DNA of 64,000 bases from Thetidibacter halocola (GCF_018224955.1 NZ_JAGTUU010000003.1:186001-250000), one strand, 5' to 3'; shown: positions 54,178 through 63,287, counted from the first letter of the stretch. Translations and numbers: made by a program. The notes: generated by a model not told the origin, from the letters alone.

Positions 54178-55202
54178 CCGCCGATGGCCTTGTTCCAGTC
54201 GGCGATGAATTCGTTGGTAAAGGCCGCGCTCAGGTCGTCCAGCGGTCCGGGGATCTCGCCGCCGGCGACCATGCTTGCCTGCCACTCTTCCCAGACCTCG
54301 GGCGGCATGTAGCCCAGGCCGTTGCTCATGTCGGCGGGTACGGTCTTGGAGCGCACGGCGTCGAACAGTGCCGACTGGAACTCCTTGTCCTCGCCTTCCT
54401 GCGGGTTGCCGGTTGCCAGGTGCGCCAGCACCGTGTCGCGGTTCGCGTCGTCGAGGGCAAACGCGTGGCCGCGCATGAAGGCGCGACCGAACTTCTCGAC
54501 CAACTCACGGTCGTTGCGGATCGTGTCGCCCATCGTGGCGATGCCGTTGCCGAAGAAGCGGCCGAACTCGGCGGGGGTGATGTCACGCACCGCCATGCCG
54601 CGCTGGTTCAGGATCGCCGCGTCCGCGGTCGAGGCGGAATAGGCGTCGATCTCGCCCGACAGGAAGGCCGCCGTCGCCGGGCCGCCGTCGCCCACCGTCA
54701 GGAAGGTATAGTCGGTGCCGTCGGTCATGCCCGAGCCGGACATCACGTTGCGGGCAAAGCCCACCTCGGCGCCATCCGCGGTGCCGGTGCCGATCACCTT
54801 GCCGCGCAGGCCCTCGGGGCCCTGGATGTCGGAATCCTGGCGGACGACCACGCCGAAGTTGCTGCGCGCGGCGACGTTGTAGATGAACACCGCGTCCACC
54901 CCGCGCGAGCGCGCGGCGATGACCGGGCCGGGGCCGGGACGGCCGAAATGCGCTTGGCCTGCCGACAGCGCCTGAAGCACCGCGCCCGAGCCGTTGATCG
55001 CCTCGACGGTGACGTTCAGCCCTTCCTCGGCGAAATAACCCTCGCCGATGGCGACGAAGACCGGGAACGAGTTGATGGCGGACGGACTGGGCTGGACGAA
55101 GGTGATGTCGCGCATCCCCTGGGCCAGGGCCGCCGTGCCCAAGAGCCCCGTCGCCGGAATGGCCGACAGAAGCGAGGCGGTGAAGGTTCTTCTGGTAATC
55201 AT
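54174..55202 (-). CDS. NMT1/SsuA-type ABC substrate-binding protein
   Basis: 342 residues with a twin-arginine-like signal (MITRRTFTASLLSAIPATGL, cleavage near AALAQ). The NMT1/THI5-like fold is shown by SFPVFVAIGEGYFAEEGLNV, GAVLQALSAGQAHFGRPGPG and LRGKVIGTGTADGAEVGFAR. Ligands of this class include sulfonates, nitrate, thiamine precursors and aromatic acids. The FAH and Ldh2 genes in the operon favour a carboxylic acid. ATG 55202 follows GGGAGGAG. Confidence 0.9.
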   Translation of the reverse strand: MITRRTFTASLLSAIPATGLLGTAALAQGMRDITFVQPSPSAINSFPVFVAIGEGYFAEEGLNVTVEAINGSGAVLQALSAGQAHFGRPGPGPVIAARSRGVDAVFIYNVAARSNFGVVVRQDSDIQGPEGLRGKVIGTGTADGAEVGFARNVMSGSGMTDGTDYTFLTVGDGGPATAAFLSGEIDAYSASTADAAILNQRGMAVRDITPAEFGRFFGNGIATMGDTIRNDRELVEKFGRAFMRGHAFALDDANRDTVLAHLATGNPQEGEDKEFQSALFDAVRSKTVPADMSNGLGYMPPEVWEEWQASMVAGGEIPGPLDDLSAAFTNEFIADWNKAIGG

Positions 55203-55230
55203 TGTCGTGTCTCCTCCCTTGTTTGGTTCG

Positions 55231-55262
55231 CCCGGTGACCGCACCTCCCGTGCGGCGCCGGG
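55231..55262 (-). promoter_or_regulatory. Hairpin between the FAH gene and the ABC genes
   Basis: A bipartite dyad: outer CCCGG (55231-55235) with CCGGG (55258-55262), inner CCGCAC (55239-55244) with GTGCGG (55250-55255). It fills the 63-nt gap between the FAH stop and the binding-protein start and has no T run. It may reduce or reset translation entering the ABC genes. Confidence 0.45.
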
Positions 55263-55265
55263 TCT

Positions 55266-56192
55266 TCAGACAGCGCGCATCGTGTTGCTGAGCGTGCCGA
55301 TTCCGGAAATCTCGCAGACCACCACGTCGCCATCCTTGAGGAAGCGCGGCGGGTCCATCGCATAGCCCACGCCCGAGGGCGTTCCCGTGGCGATCAGGTC
55401 GCCGGGTTCCAGCGTCAGACCCTCGGACAGAGACGCGATCAGCGTCGGAATGTCAAAGATCATGTCCGCCGTGTTGCCGTCCTGGCGCTGCTCGCCGTTC
55501 ACGGTCAGGCCGATGGACAGCGCGTGCGCGTCGGCGATCTCGTCGGCGGTGACGATCCAGGGGCCGATCGGGCATGAGCCGTCCAGCCCCTTGCCCTTGA
55601 AATACTGCCCTCCATGGCGGCGCTGGATGTCGCGTGCGGTGACGTCATTGAGGATAGTATAGCCGAAAACGTGATCCCAGGCATCCGCCTTGGCGATGTT
55701 GCGCCCCGGCTTGCCGATCACGACGGCCAGTTCAACCTCGTAGTCGATGGCCTCGGACACGGCCGGAAAGATCGGCACCTCGGCGTCCGGGCCCACGACG
55801 GCGGTCGGGGGCTTGGTGAAGTAGACCGGGTGTTCGGTCACGCCGACCTTCTGCTTCTGCGCCCGGTCGCCTTCGGCGATGTGTTCGGCATAGTTACGCC
55901 CGACGCAGAAGACGTTTTTGCGCGGTGCCGGGATCGGCGCCAGCAGCGTCGCGCCAGCGGGATGGCGGGCATCGGCATGGGCGCCGCCCTCTGCCTCTGC
56001 CACCAGCGCGCGAAGCGCGTCCAGCGCGGCGGGGCCGCCCGAAATCAGCGTCTGCATCGAGCCGGCCCGCAGCGCGTCGCCCGCGGCACCGGCCACGGCG
56101 CCTGCCGCGCGGGCGATATCCAGCATGCTGCCGTCGTTCAGGACTGCGGCGCAAACAGGCGCACCGCCCACGGAAATGGTTGCCAGTCGCAC
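55266..56192 (-). CDS. Fumarylacetoacetate hydrolase family protein
   Basis: 308 residues with an N-terminal extension domain and the FAH core from about 90. Key segments are KNVFCVGRNYAEHIAEGDRA, EAIDYEVELAVVIGKPGRNI (metal-binding Glu), YTILNDVTARDIQRRHGGQ and LIATGTPSGVGYAMDPPRFL. The family splits acylpyruvates or dehydrates/hydrolyses 2-keto acids. First gene of the FAH-ABC-Ldh2 operon, divergent from the GntR gene. The exact substrate is unknown. Confidence 0.92.
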   Translation of the reverse strand: MRLATISVGGAPVCAAVLNDGSMLDIARAAGAVAGAAGDALRAGSMQTLISGGPAALDALRALVAEAEGGAHADARHPAGATLLAPIPAPRKNVFCVGRNYAEHIAEGDRAQKQKVGVTEHPVYFTKPPTAVVGPDAEVPIFPAVSEAIDYEVELAVVIGKPGRNIAKADAWDHVFGYTILNDVTARDIQRRHGGQYFKGKGLDGSCPIGPWIVTADEIADAHALSIGLTVNGEQRQDGNTADMIFDIPTLIASLSEGLTLEPGDLIATGTPSGVGYAMDPPRFLKDGDVVVCEISGIGTLSNTMRAV

Positions 56193-56333
56193 CCGGCGAT
56201 CCTCCCTCTTTTTTCACTTCCGCGGCGGGGCCGACCCTGACATGGGCCGAGTCGCCGCGAACTCCCCTTCACATCCCATTTTTGCCGAGTTAGCGTTTCG
56301 ATCAATCAACCAATCACCGAATTGGGTGGAACG
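56193..56333. promoter_or_regulatory. Divergent promoter region, FAH operon / GntR regulator
   Basis: Contains the short perfect dyad CCAAT-N6-ATTGG (56310-56325) just before the GntR start, next to the related words ATCAATC and CAATCACC. It overlaps the GntR ribosome site (GGGTGGA), so binding there would suit autorepression. The rest shows no clear promoter boxes. Confidence 0.3.
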
Positions 56334-57014
56334 ATGACGACATCCGGCGCTCTCGCGCAACGCCTGCGAGATCTGATCGACAAGGCCGGATACCGGCACA
56401 ACGACCGCGTCCCGCCGGAACGCGAATTGTGCGAATTGCTGGGCACCACGCGCAACCAGTTGCGCGGCGCGCTGGCCGAGCTCGAGGCACAGGGGCGGAT
56501 CTGGCGGCACGTGGGGAGGGGCACCTTCGTCGGTTCTCGCCCGGTGCTGAACCTCAAGGATGTTAGCTATCTGCGTGACCAGATCAAGCCGGCCCAGGTC
56601 GTGTCGGTGCGCTTTGGCATCGAGCCGGAACTGAGCCGGCTGGCGGCGCGCCAGGCCAACCGTTCCGACCGCGACCAGATGAAGCTTTGCGCCGAACGCT
56701 GCCGCAGCGCCGAAGACTGGCGCACCTACGAGGCCTGGGACAACAACCTGCACCACGCCATCGCGCGGGCGACGCACAACCAGCTTTACCTGTATTTCTT
56801 CGAGACGCTGAACGCCGTGCGCCGCGCCATCGTCTGGGGGCAGCCGCGCTCGACCCGCGGGCCGGCTGCCGACTATTCCAGCTTTGCCGAGCATGACGCC
56901 ATCGTGTCGGCGATCCTCGCCGGGGACGAAGACCTGGCGGCACGGTCGATGCTGCTGCACCTGCGTTCGGTCTATTCCCGCGTCCTGCCGGGCAGCGTGC
57001 CGGCCGAGGTCTGA
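56334..57014 (+). CDS. GntR-family regulator, FCD subfamily
   Basis: 226 residues. The winged helix is at about 5-70 ([40 protein letters not shown]). The all-helical FCD effector domain is from about 85, with metal-ligand style residues in [15 protein letters not shown] and the late [23 protein letters not shown] regulators usually sense organic acids. ATG 56334 follows GGGTGGAACG. It is divergent from, and probably represses, the FAH-ABC-Ldh2 operon. Confidence 0.92.
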   Translation: MTTSGALAQRLRDLIDKAGYRHNDRVPPERELCELLGTTRNQLRGALAELEAQGRIWRHVGRGTFVGSRPVLNLKDVSYLRDQIKPAQVVSVRFGIEPELSRLAARQANRSDRDQMKLCAERCRSAEDWRTYEAWDNNLHHAIARATHNQLYLYFFETLNAVRRAIVWGQPRSTRGPAADYSSFAEHDAIVSAILAGDEDLAARSMLLHLRSVYSRVLPGSVPAEV

Positions 57015-57091
57015 CGTGGCCGCCGGGCCCACGCTTGCGTGCGGGGGCGAGGCCGCCCATATCTGCGGACAGGTCGCAGGAGGATGTGCAC

Positions 57092-57994
57092 ATGGCCGGA
57101 TACATGCGGACGGCGATGCTGATGGCGGTGATGACGGCGCTGTTCATGGGCGTCGGCTGGATCCTGGGCGGGGCGTCGGGCGCCGTGCTGGCGCTGCTGG
57201 TCGCGGCGGGGATGAACCTGGTGACGTGGTGGAATTCCGACAGGATGGTGCTGTCGATGCACGGTGCCCGGCCCGCGACCGGCCCTGACGCGCGCGAGCC
57301 GCAGCAACTGCTGATCGAGCTGGCGCGCAATGCCGCCATACCGGTGCCCGCGCTCTACATCATCGACACCGACCAGCCCAACGCCTTTGCCACCGGGCGC
57401 AGCCCCGACCGGGCGGCGGTCGCGGTGACGACCGGGCTGTTGCGCAGCCTCGGCCGCGAGGAGGTGGCCGCCGTCATCGCGCACGAACTGGCGCATATCC
57501 GCAACCATGACACGCTGATCATGACCGTGACCGCGACCTTTGCCGGGGCGATCTCGATGCTGGCGAATTTTGCGATGTTCTTTGGCGGGCGGCGGGACGG
57601 GCCGATGGGCTTCCTCGGGGTGATCGCGATGATGATCGTGGCGCCGCTGGCGGCGATGCTGGTGCAGATGGCGATCAGCCGGGGCCGCGAATACGAGGCC
57701 GACCGGATCGGCGCCGAGATCTGCGGCAACCCGCTGTGGCTCGCCTCGGCGCTGGAACGGATCGGCGGGCTGGCCGCGCGGATCGACAATCACGTGGCCG
57801 AGCGCAACCCCGGAACGGCGCACATGTTCATCATCAACCCGTTGCACGCGCATGGCTATGACAACCTGTTCGCCACCCATCCCAGCACGCAGAACCGGGT
57901 CGCGGCCCTGCGGGCCATGGCGCAGCCGCGCGGTGCGTCCCCGTCGCGCCGGCCCGCCCGTCAGCGACCGACCGGCAGCGGCCCCTGGGGCTGA
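57092..57994 (+). CDS. htpX: M48 family metalloprotease, HtpX-like
   Basis: 300-residue membrane zinc protease for quality control of inner-membrane proteins. TM segments lie at about 5-22 and 26-44, with two more near 150-200. The zinc site is HELAH ([16 protein letters not shown]) plus the Glu of [15 protein letters not shown]. The C-terminal [16 protein letters not shown] motif is conserved. ATG 57092 is chosen; GTG 57086 is possible. It stands alone, convergent with the broken carboxypeptidase gene. Confidence 0.9.
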   Translation: MAGYMRTAMLMAVMTALFMGVGWILGGASGAVLALLVAAGMNLVTWWNSDRMVLSMHGARPATGPDAREPQQLLIELARNAAIPVPALYIIDTDQPNAFATGRSPDRAAVAVTTGLLRSLGREEVAAVIAHELAHIRNHDTLIMTVTATFAGAISMLANFAMFFGGRRDGPMGFLGVIAMMIVAPLAAMLVQMAISRGREYEADRIGAEICGNPLWLASALERIGGLAARIDNHVAERNPGTAHMFIINPLHAHGYDNLFATHPSTQNRVAALRAMAQPRGASPSRRPARQRPTGSGPWG

Positions 57995-58010
57995 GCGCGC
58001 CGCGGCCGTG

Positions 58011-58646
58011 TCAGGCGGCGAAGCGTTCGCGCAGATGGGAGAGGTCGGCGTCGACGTCGTCCATGCCCGCTGCGGTCGCGTCCAGCATCTCGGCGCGGCT
58101 GCGCGACCGCACATGCGTCCAGAGCGCGCGTTCAAGGGCGGCGCGAAGGGGCGCGTAATCGGCCCGGGCGAGGCCGGAGGCAACCGCCTTGTCCTCGCGA
58201 AGCCGCGCGAATAGCCGCGCGGCGGTCAGGTTGCCGATGGTGTAGGTCGGGAAGGCCCCGAAATAGTTCTGCGACCAATGCACGTCCTGGAGGCATCCCC
58301 GCGCGTCGTCGGGCAGGTCCAGTCCCAGGTCCTGCCGGATGCCATCTGCCCACATGGCGGGGATGTCGGCCACGGCAAGCGATCCGTCCAGCAGCGCCAT
58401 CTCGATCCGGACGCGCAGCATGATGTGCAGATCGTCGGTCGGCTCGTCGGCCTCGATCCGGATAAAACCGGGCCGCACACCGTTTATCGCGGCCAGCCAC
58501 TCGTCGACGCCCACATCGCCCAACTGGTCGGGGAAGGTATCGCGCAGCCGTCCGAAATGGCGCGCCCAGAAGGGGGCCGAGCGACCGACATGGTTCTCGA
58601 TCAGGCGCGACTGGCTTTCATGCATGCCAAAGCTGGCGCCGCCCAC
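58011..58646 (-). pseudogene. Carboxypeptidase Taq (M32), 5'-truncated remnant
   Basis: About 210 C-terminal residues of an M32 metallocarboxypeptidase, usually near 500. It opens at MHESQSRLIENHVGRSAPFW, the M32 motif that follows the HExxH zinc site, and keeps VHWSQNYFGAFPTYTIGNLT and AARLFARLRED. The N-terminal 60 percent, including HExxH, is gone. A frame stop (58659-58661) and conjugation-gene sequence begin within about 15 nt upstream. The GTG at 58646 is accidental. No activity is expected. Confidence 0.88.
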
Positions 58647-58647
58647 C

Positions 58648-58675
58648 GCGCAGGGTGGTCAGGGTTGCGGGTCAT
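58648..58675 (-). pseudogene. First codons of a probable trbJ
   Basis: In trb operons trbJ follows trbE. Here ATG 58675 overlaps the trbE stop and encodes MTRNPDHPARW before running out of frame into the carboxypeptidase remnant. The identification rests on position and overlap only. It marks the element side of the deletion joint at about 58645-58660. Confidence 0.3.
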
Positions 58676-60776
58676 TCTCTGTCTCCTTCTGGTCGCTGGG
58701 TTGGGGGTTTGGAGTGGGTGACTCAGTCCCGGGTCGGAGCAACTCGACGGCCCAGTCGAGACTGCGATGGCGCAGCCAGGCGGCGGCGAAGCCGTCCCGG
58801 CCATGGCTGGCAAGCAACTCGGTAATGGCGGTCTGTTCGGTCTTGGCGGACGCGGCGGTGAAGGCTAGCGCCACCTCGCCGAGACCCAGCGAGAACAGCC
58901 GGTTGCCGCGGCGCGACTGGCAGTAGTAGTCGTGTTTCGGTGTTGCGCGGGCGACGATGTCGATCTGTCGGTCGTTCAGCCCGAAGTTCTGGTAGATGCG
59001 CGCGATCTGCGGCTCAAAGGCGCGCTCGTTGGGCAGGAATATCCTTGTGGGGCAGCTCTCGACGATTGCAGGCGCAATGAGGGACCCGTCGATGTCGGCC
59101 AGCGATTGGGTGGCGAAGATCACCGATGCGTTCTTCTTCCTCAGGGTCTTCAGCCATTCGCGGAGCTGTCCGCCGAAATTGGCATCGTCCAGCGCCAGCC
59201 AGCCTTCATCGATCAGGATCATGGTTGGCCGCCCGTCGAGCCGGGCTTCGATCCGGTGGAAGAGATAGGCGAGGACGGCGGGTGCGGCCGCCGAACCGAC
59301 CAGACCTTCGGTCTCGAAGGCGAGCACATCGGCGCTGCCCAGTTCCTCGGTCTCTGCATCAAGAAGCCGCCCGAAGGGCCCTCCGAGGCAGAACGGTTTC
59401 AACGCGCGCTTTAACTCGGTCGATTGCAGCAGGACCGAGAGGCCGGTCAGCGTGCGTTCCTCGGGCGGGGCCGAGGCCAACGAGGTCAATGCTGACCAGA
59501 GATGGTCCCGTGCGCTTGGGTCGATCATCGCCCCCTCGCGCCCGAGGATCCCCGCGAGCCAGTCCTGCGCCCAGGCGCGCTCGGACGCCTCATGGATCCC
59601 GGTGAGCGGCTGCAGCTGCACCGCTGGTTCCTCGTCGGCCAGTGCGTCGCCGAGATTTTCCCAATCCCCGCCCATGGCCAGAGTGGCGCAGCGGATCGAA
59701 CCGCCGAAGTCGAAGGCGACGACCTGGGCACCGGCCTAGCGACGGAACTGCAGCGCCATGAGGGCGAGCAGCACCGATTTGCCCGCTCCGGTCGGTCCAA
59801 CGATCAGAGTATGGCCGACATCGCCCACATGTGTGGAGAAGCGAAACGGGGTCTTGCCGTCGGTTTCGGCATGGAAGAGCGGCGGTCCGTCGAGGTGGTC
59901 GTTCCGATCCGGCCCCGCCCAGACTGCCGAGATCGGGATCATATGGGCGAGGTTCAGCGTCGAGATTGGTGGCTGGCGAACATTGGCGTAGAGATGTCCG
60001 GGCAAGGAGCCGAGCCAGGCCTCGAGCGCGTTCAGGGATTCGAGGATGCAGGTGAAATCGCGCCCTTGCACGATCTTCTCTGCTGCCTTGAGCTTCGCTT
60101 CGGCGGTACGGGCATTCTCGTCCCAGACGGTAATCGTCGCGGTGACGTAAGCCGCGCCCGCTACATCGGCACCGAGTTCCTGCAGCGCCTCCCAGACCTG
60201 CTCCTGCCGCGCATGATCAGGATTGACCGTGAAGGCCATGAGCTGGTCGAGCGTCATTTCCTCCTCGGCATAGGCGTCGAGCAGCGACGGTGCGACGGCG
60301 GCGAGCTTCAGCCGCTGCTTGACCACGCTGGCCGAGAGGAAGAAGGCCGCGGCGATTTCCTCCTCTGTGCGGCCCTTCTCGCGCATCGCGTGGAAGGCGC
60401 GGAACTGGTCGAGCGGATGCAGCGGCGCGCGCTGGACGTTCTCGGCCAGGCTGTCCTCCTCGGCGAGCCCATCGGTGCGCACGATGCAGGGCACCAGCGC
60501 GGTCTTGTTCATGCGCTTCTGCTTGACGAGCAGTTCCAGCGCCCGGAACCGCCGCCCGCCGGCGGGGATCGTGTACATGCCGGTCTCGGCACCGCTCTCA
60601 TCCAGCACGGGCCGAACGGTAATGGAGCTGAGCAGCGTTCGCCGCGCGATGTCCTCCGCCAGTTCCTCGATCGACACGCCCGCCTTGACGTGGCGCACGT
60701 TCGACTGGCTGAGCATCAGCTTGTTGAAGGGAATGTCGCGCGAGGCGCTGAGGGTGATCTTCGCTTGCTTGGTCAT
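58659..60776 (-). pseudogene. Chimeric ParB-like::TrbE gene with an amber codon
   Basis: Residues 1 to about 195 (from ATG 60776) are a ParB/Spo0J-type partition protein: VSIEELAEDIARRTLLSSIT, YTIPAGGRRFRALELL, LAENVQRAPLHPLDQFRAF and a KorB/ParB helix-turn-helix. At EALQ (60180-60191) the frame passes without a break into TrbE/VirB4 sequence: LGSLPGHLYANVRQPPISTL, then Walker A IVGPTGAGKS. A TAG at 59736-59738 (after ALQFRR, where TrbE should have a Tyr codon) interrupts it. The same frame then continues AGAQVVAFDFGGS to Walker B MILIDEGWLALDD and the normal TrbE end. The TrbE N-terminus is absent. Confidence 0.85.
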
Positions 60777-60861
60777 CGGGATATCTCCGCGACAGGCCAG
60801 CCGGGAGCCTCTCTCCCGACCTCCAAACCCGTCACGGAAAACCCGGCACCCCTCTTACTCT
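60777..60861 (-). ncRNA. Structured 5' leader of the ParB::TrbE gene (repeat copy 1)
   Basis: The 77 bp at 60785-60861 match 63296-63372 upstream of the DUF932 gene; 60800-60837 differ at one base. As minus-strand RNA, CCGTGACGGG (60837-60828) pairs over 10 bp with CCTGTCGCGG (60796-60787). An inner hairpin CGGGAG/CTCCCG sits inside. The outer stem's 3' arm ends in the Shine-Dalgarno GGAG, so folding may mask the ribosome site. I cannot match it to a named RNA family. Confidence 0.6.
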
Positions 60862-60878
60862 GGAGGCACTGAGAGGAT

Positions 60879-60916
60879 CATATGAACTTGCAAATCAATC
60901 CATATGGCCTTATATC
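60879..60916 (+). promoter_or_regulatory. Promoter and operator boxes of the Xre/RES pair
   Basis: TTGCAA (60888-60893) and TATATC (60911-60916) are spaced 17 bp apart as -35 and -10 elements. Two CATATG boxes (60879-60884 and 60901-60906, 22 bp apart) flank the -35 and lie between -35 and -10, on one face of the helix. They suit autorepression by the Xre antitoxin or toxin-antitoxin complex. AAGGAG follows 14 nt before the antitoxin ATG. Confidence 0.6.
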
Positions 60917-60946
60917 ATCAGTCAAGCTAGGAAGGAGCGCCAACAC

Positions 60947-61336
60947 ATGGAAAACGTTGTTCTGGAACGTCCTGCGCCGGATCGGCAGGGTGTCGCTCTC
61001 AAGGCCTTCGCCCGGATCGCGGACGCCTGGTCGCTCACCTTGCGTGAGGCGGCGGCACTGGCGGATATGTCGGACTCGACCTGGAAGCGGGCGAAGAAGC
61101 CCGGTTTTGCGGGGGATCTGACGCGGGACCAGATGCTGCGACTGAGTGCGCTGATCGGCCTCTATAAGTCGCTCGAACTCTACTTCAACGAGCCGATTTC
61201 GCGGGACTGGGTGAAGCTGCCTAACCAGGGTCCGGAGTTCGACGGCGCGCGGCCCGTTGACGCGATGATCGAAGGGGGATTGCCCAAGATCCTGCGCGTG
61301 CGGGGCTATGTCGATGCGCTGCGGGGCGGGGTTTGA
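60947..61336 (+). CDS. Xre/MbcA/ParS-type antitoxin
   Basis: 129 residues. The N-terminal Xre-like helix-turn-helix is at about 20-55 (AWSLTLREAAALADMSDSTW). The C-terminal DUF2384 toxin-binding domain is at about 70-125 (LSALIGLYKSLELYF, PVDAMIEGGLPKILRVRGYV, ending DALRGGV). It neutralises the RES toxin encoded next, and its stop overlaps the toxin start (TTGA). Transcribed from the promoter at 60888. Confidence 0.92.
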   Translation: MENVVLERPAPDRQGVALKAFARIADAWSLTLREAAALADMSDSTWKRAKKPGFAGDLTRDQMLRLSALIGLYKSLELYFNEPISRDWVKLPNQGPEFDGARPVDAMIEGGLPKILRVRGYVDALRGGV

Positions 61337-62022
61337 GGATCACGTCGGTCAATGACCGCGCACTTGTCCGGCTGATCTCCGAGACCCATCACAAGCCGCC
61401 CGTGCTGCGGGGACTGGTCGACAGCGACGAGGAGGCCGCGATTCTCGCCGAGATCGAGGGCGAGTCCAGTGCCCGCCTGATCGCCGAGGCGCAGGGCAGC
61501 CCCGCGCTCGACCGCCGCGAACTCGCTTTCGCGCGGCGGTCGCATGACCTCACCCTCTATGGACAGAGCCATATCAACGCGGCCTTCACGTACACGAGAC
61601 CGTCGGGCAACCGCTTCAATACTGGTGACCGCGGTGCCTGGTATTGCGCCTGGGAGATGCTGACGAGCGCGCAAGAGGTCGGGTTTCACCGGACCCGCGA
61701 ACTGGGCTTCATCGGTCGCTACGAGGACGAGGCCCGTTACGTGGAACTGCTGGCGGATTTCATTGGGGACTTCCCGGATCTGCACGGGGAGGCGCATCAG
61801 GCGCTCGATCCGGATCCGGAACGCGGTTATCTGGCCGGGCAGCACCTCGCGGCGGATCTGAGATCAGAGGGGCATCGCGGGCTGATCTACCCCTCATTGC
61901 GCCACCCGGGCGGACGGTGCTTTGTCGCCTTCGATCCCGGGATCATCCAGAATGTCCGTCCCGGCGCGAGCTGGAAGCTGGTCTGGCAAGGTGCGCCCGA
62001 GTTCACGGTCGAGGGGCTATAG
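61333..62022 (+). CDS. RES-domain toxin (NAD+-degrading)
   Basis: 229-residue RES-family toxin. The active-site region reads YTRPSGNRFNTGDRGAWYCA, with conserved Arg and Tyr, then EMLTSAQEVGFHR with the Glu. Family members such as MbcT degrade NAD+ and halt growth when the antitoxin is lost. Start TTG 61333 overlaps the antitoxin stop, a weak start that keeps toxin below antitoxin. The gene looks intact, so the pair may still be active and could explain why this remnant persists. Confidence 0.92.
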   Translation: MRITSVNDRALVRLISETHHKPPVLRGLVDSDEEAAILAEIEGESSARLIAEAQGSPALDRRELAFARRSHDLTLYGQSHINAAFTYTRPSGNRFNTGDRGAWYCAWEMLTSAQEVGFHRTRELGFIGRYEDEARYVELLADFIGDFPDLHGEAHQALDPDPERGYLAGQHLAADLRSEGHRGLIYPSLRHPGGRCFVAFDPGIIQNVRPGASWKLVWQGAPEFTVEGL

Positions 62023-62096
62023 CGCCCCTCGACATGTTCATTCAGCGCTTGAGATTATCTCGATAAAGGTTTGAACAGCGTACATATTCAACGCAA

Positions 62097-63287
62097 TCAT
62101 ACCTTCTCCAACAACACCTTCGCCTTGCCCTCCATCACCAGCCGCGCATCCTGCTGCGGCTTCGACCGGGCCACCGCGGTGATCCCCTGCACGAAATCAA
62201 AGACGCTCTCGGGCGGGCGGCCCTCCTCGGCGAGCACCGTCTCGACGATCCGCCCGGTCTCCGCCTTCGAGAACCCGCGCTTGCGGAGGAAGTCCTGCCG
62301 GTCCTCGTCCGACCGCGCGACGATCTTCTCGCGCGCCGCGCGGATGCCGTCGATAAACGGCGCGGGAGAGGACTCGGCGAAGCGGCTGAGCGCCGGCGCG
62401 GCCTCATGCGCGAAGCGAGAGGCGGCGTATTTCGAGTGCCGGATCGTGATCTCCTGGAAGTCCTCGACGCCCCAGAGGTTGCGGTTCTGGCAGACCGCGC
62501 GCAGGTAGAAGCTGGCGATGCCGAGCGTCTTAGCGCCCACCTCGGAATTCCAGCAGTAGAACCCCCGGAAATAGAGGTCGGGTGAGCCGTCGGGCAGCAG
62601 CCCCGCCTCGATGGGGTTCAGGTCATCGACGAGGAACAGGAACACGTCGCGGTCCGAGGCGTAGAGCGTCGTTGTCTCCTTCGTCACGTCCGCGCGCGGG
62701 TTGTAGATGCCGGTCGACCAGTCGAGCACGCCGGGGACCTTCCAGCGCGTGTCGCCGGTGCCGTTTCCCGCGATGCGCTGGATGGCGGAGACCAGTTCGT
62801 GGTCGTAGATGCGGCCGTAATCGGGGCCGGTCACCGCACGCAATTCCGTCCGGCCATCCGTGACTTCCATAGTCTTGATTTGCTCTGCCCGGTGGTTGGT
62901 CAGCCCGTATTGCAGGTTGATGCCCGCCAGCGGCGCGGGAAGCTGCCGAAGATAGGCCGCGGGCGCGCCGACGAGGCTTGAGAGCTGACCGAAGGACCAA
63001 TGCGTCGGCGCGATCGGCTCATCCGCCCCCGGCAGGACCAGCCCCAGCCTCTCCGGGTTGTCGCGATGCGCCTCGACCCGGATCGCCGCGCTTTCCACGG
63101 TGCGCGTCCGGCTCCGCTCCGCCCGGCCCTTGACCGAGGCGAAAAGGTCGTCGAGCGACAGGAACCGCTCGTCATCCGGCCGCGAGAACCACTCGGACGA
63201 CACGCGGTCCACGTTTGTGCCGCGCGACACATCCACCCTGTAGCCGCCGCTCATGTCACGCCCGGCATCGATGATTTCGGTCTTCAT
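62097..63287 (-). CDS. DUF932 domain protein
   Basis: 396 residues of the DUF932 / phage-plasmid-like family common on alphaproteobacterial plasmids and integrative elements; function unknown. Visible segments are WFSRPDDERFLSLDDLFASV, HWSFGQLSSLVGAPAAYLRQ, YGRIYDHELVSAIQRIAGNG and FYLRAVCQNRNLWGVEDFQE. It starts at ATG 63287 directly after the structured leader shared with the ParB-like gene. It is convergent with the RES gene across a 74-bp gap that holds the palindrome GAGATTATCTC (62051-62061). Confidence 0.9.
   Translation of the reverse strand: MKTEIIDAGRDMSGGYRVDVSRGTNVDRVSSEWFSRPDDERFLSLDDLFASVKGRAERSRTRTVESAAIRVEAHRDNPERLGLVLPGADEPIAPTHWSFGQLSSLVGAPAAYLRQLPAPLAGINLQYGLTNHRAEQIKTMEVTDGRTELRAVTGPDYGRIYDHELVSAIQRIAGNGTGDTRWKVPGVLDWSTGIYNPRADVTKETTTLYASDRDVFLFLVDDLNPIEAGLLPDGSPDLYFRGFYCWNSEVGAKTLGIASFYLRAVCQNRNLWGVEDFQEITIRHSKYAASRFAHEAAPALSRFAESSPAPFIDGIRAAREKIVARSDEDRQDFLRKRGFSKAETGRIVETVLAEEGRPPESVFDFVQGITAVARSKPQQDARLVMEGKAKVLLEKV

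Noticed and set aside
58011-58646. A functional short M32 peptidase
   Set aside because: The zinc-binding HExxH half is absent and the start codon is accidental.
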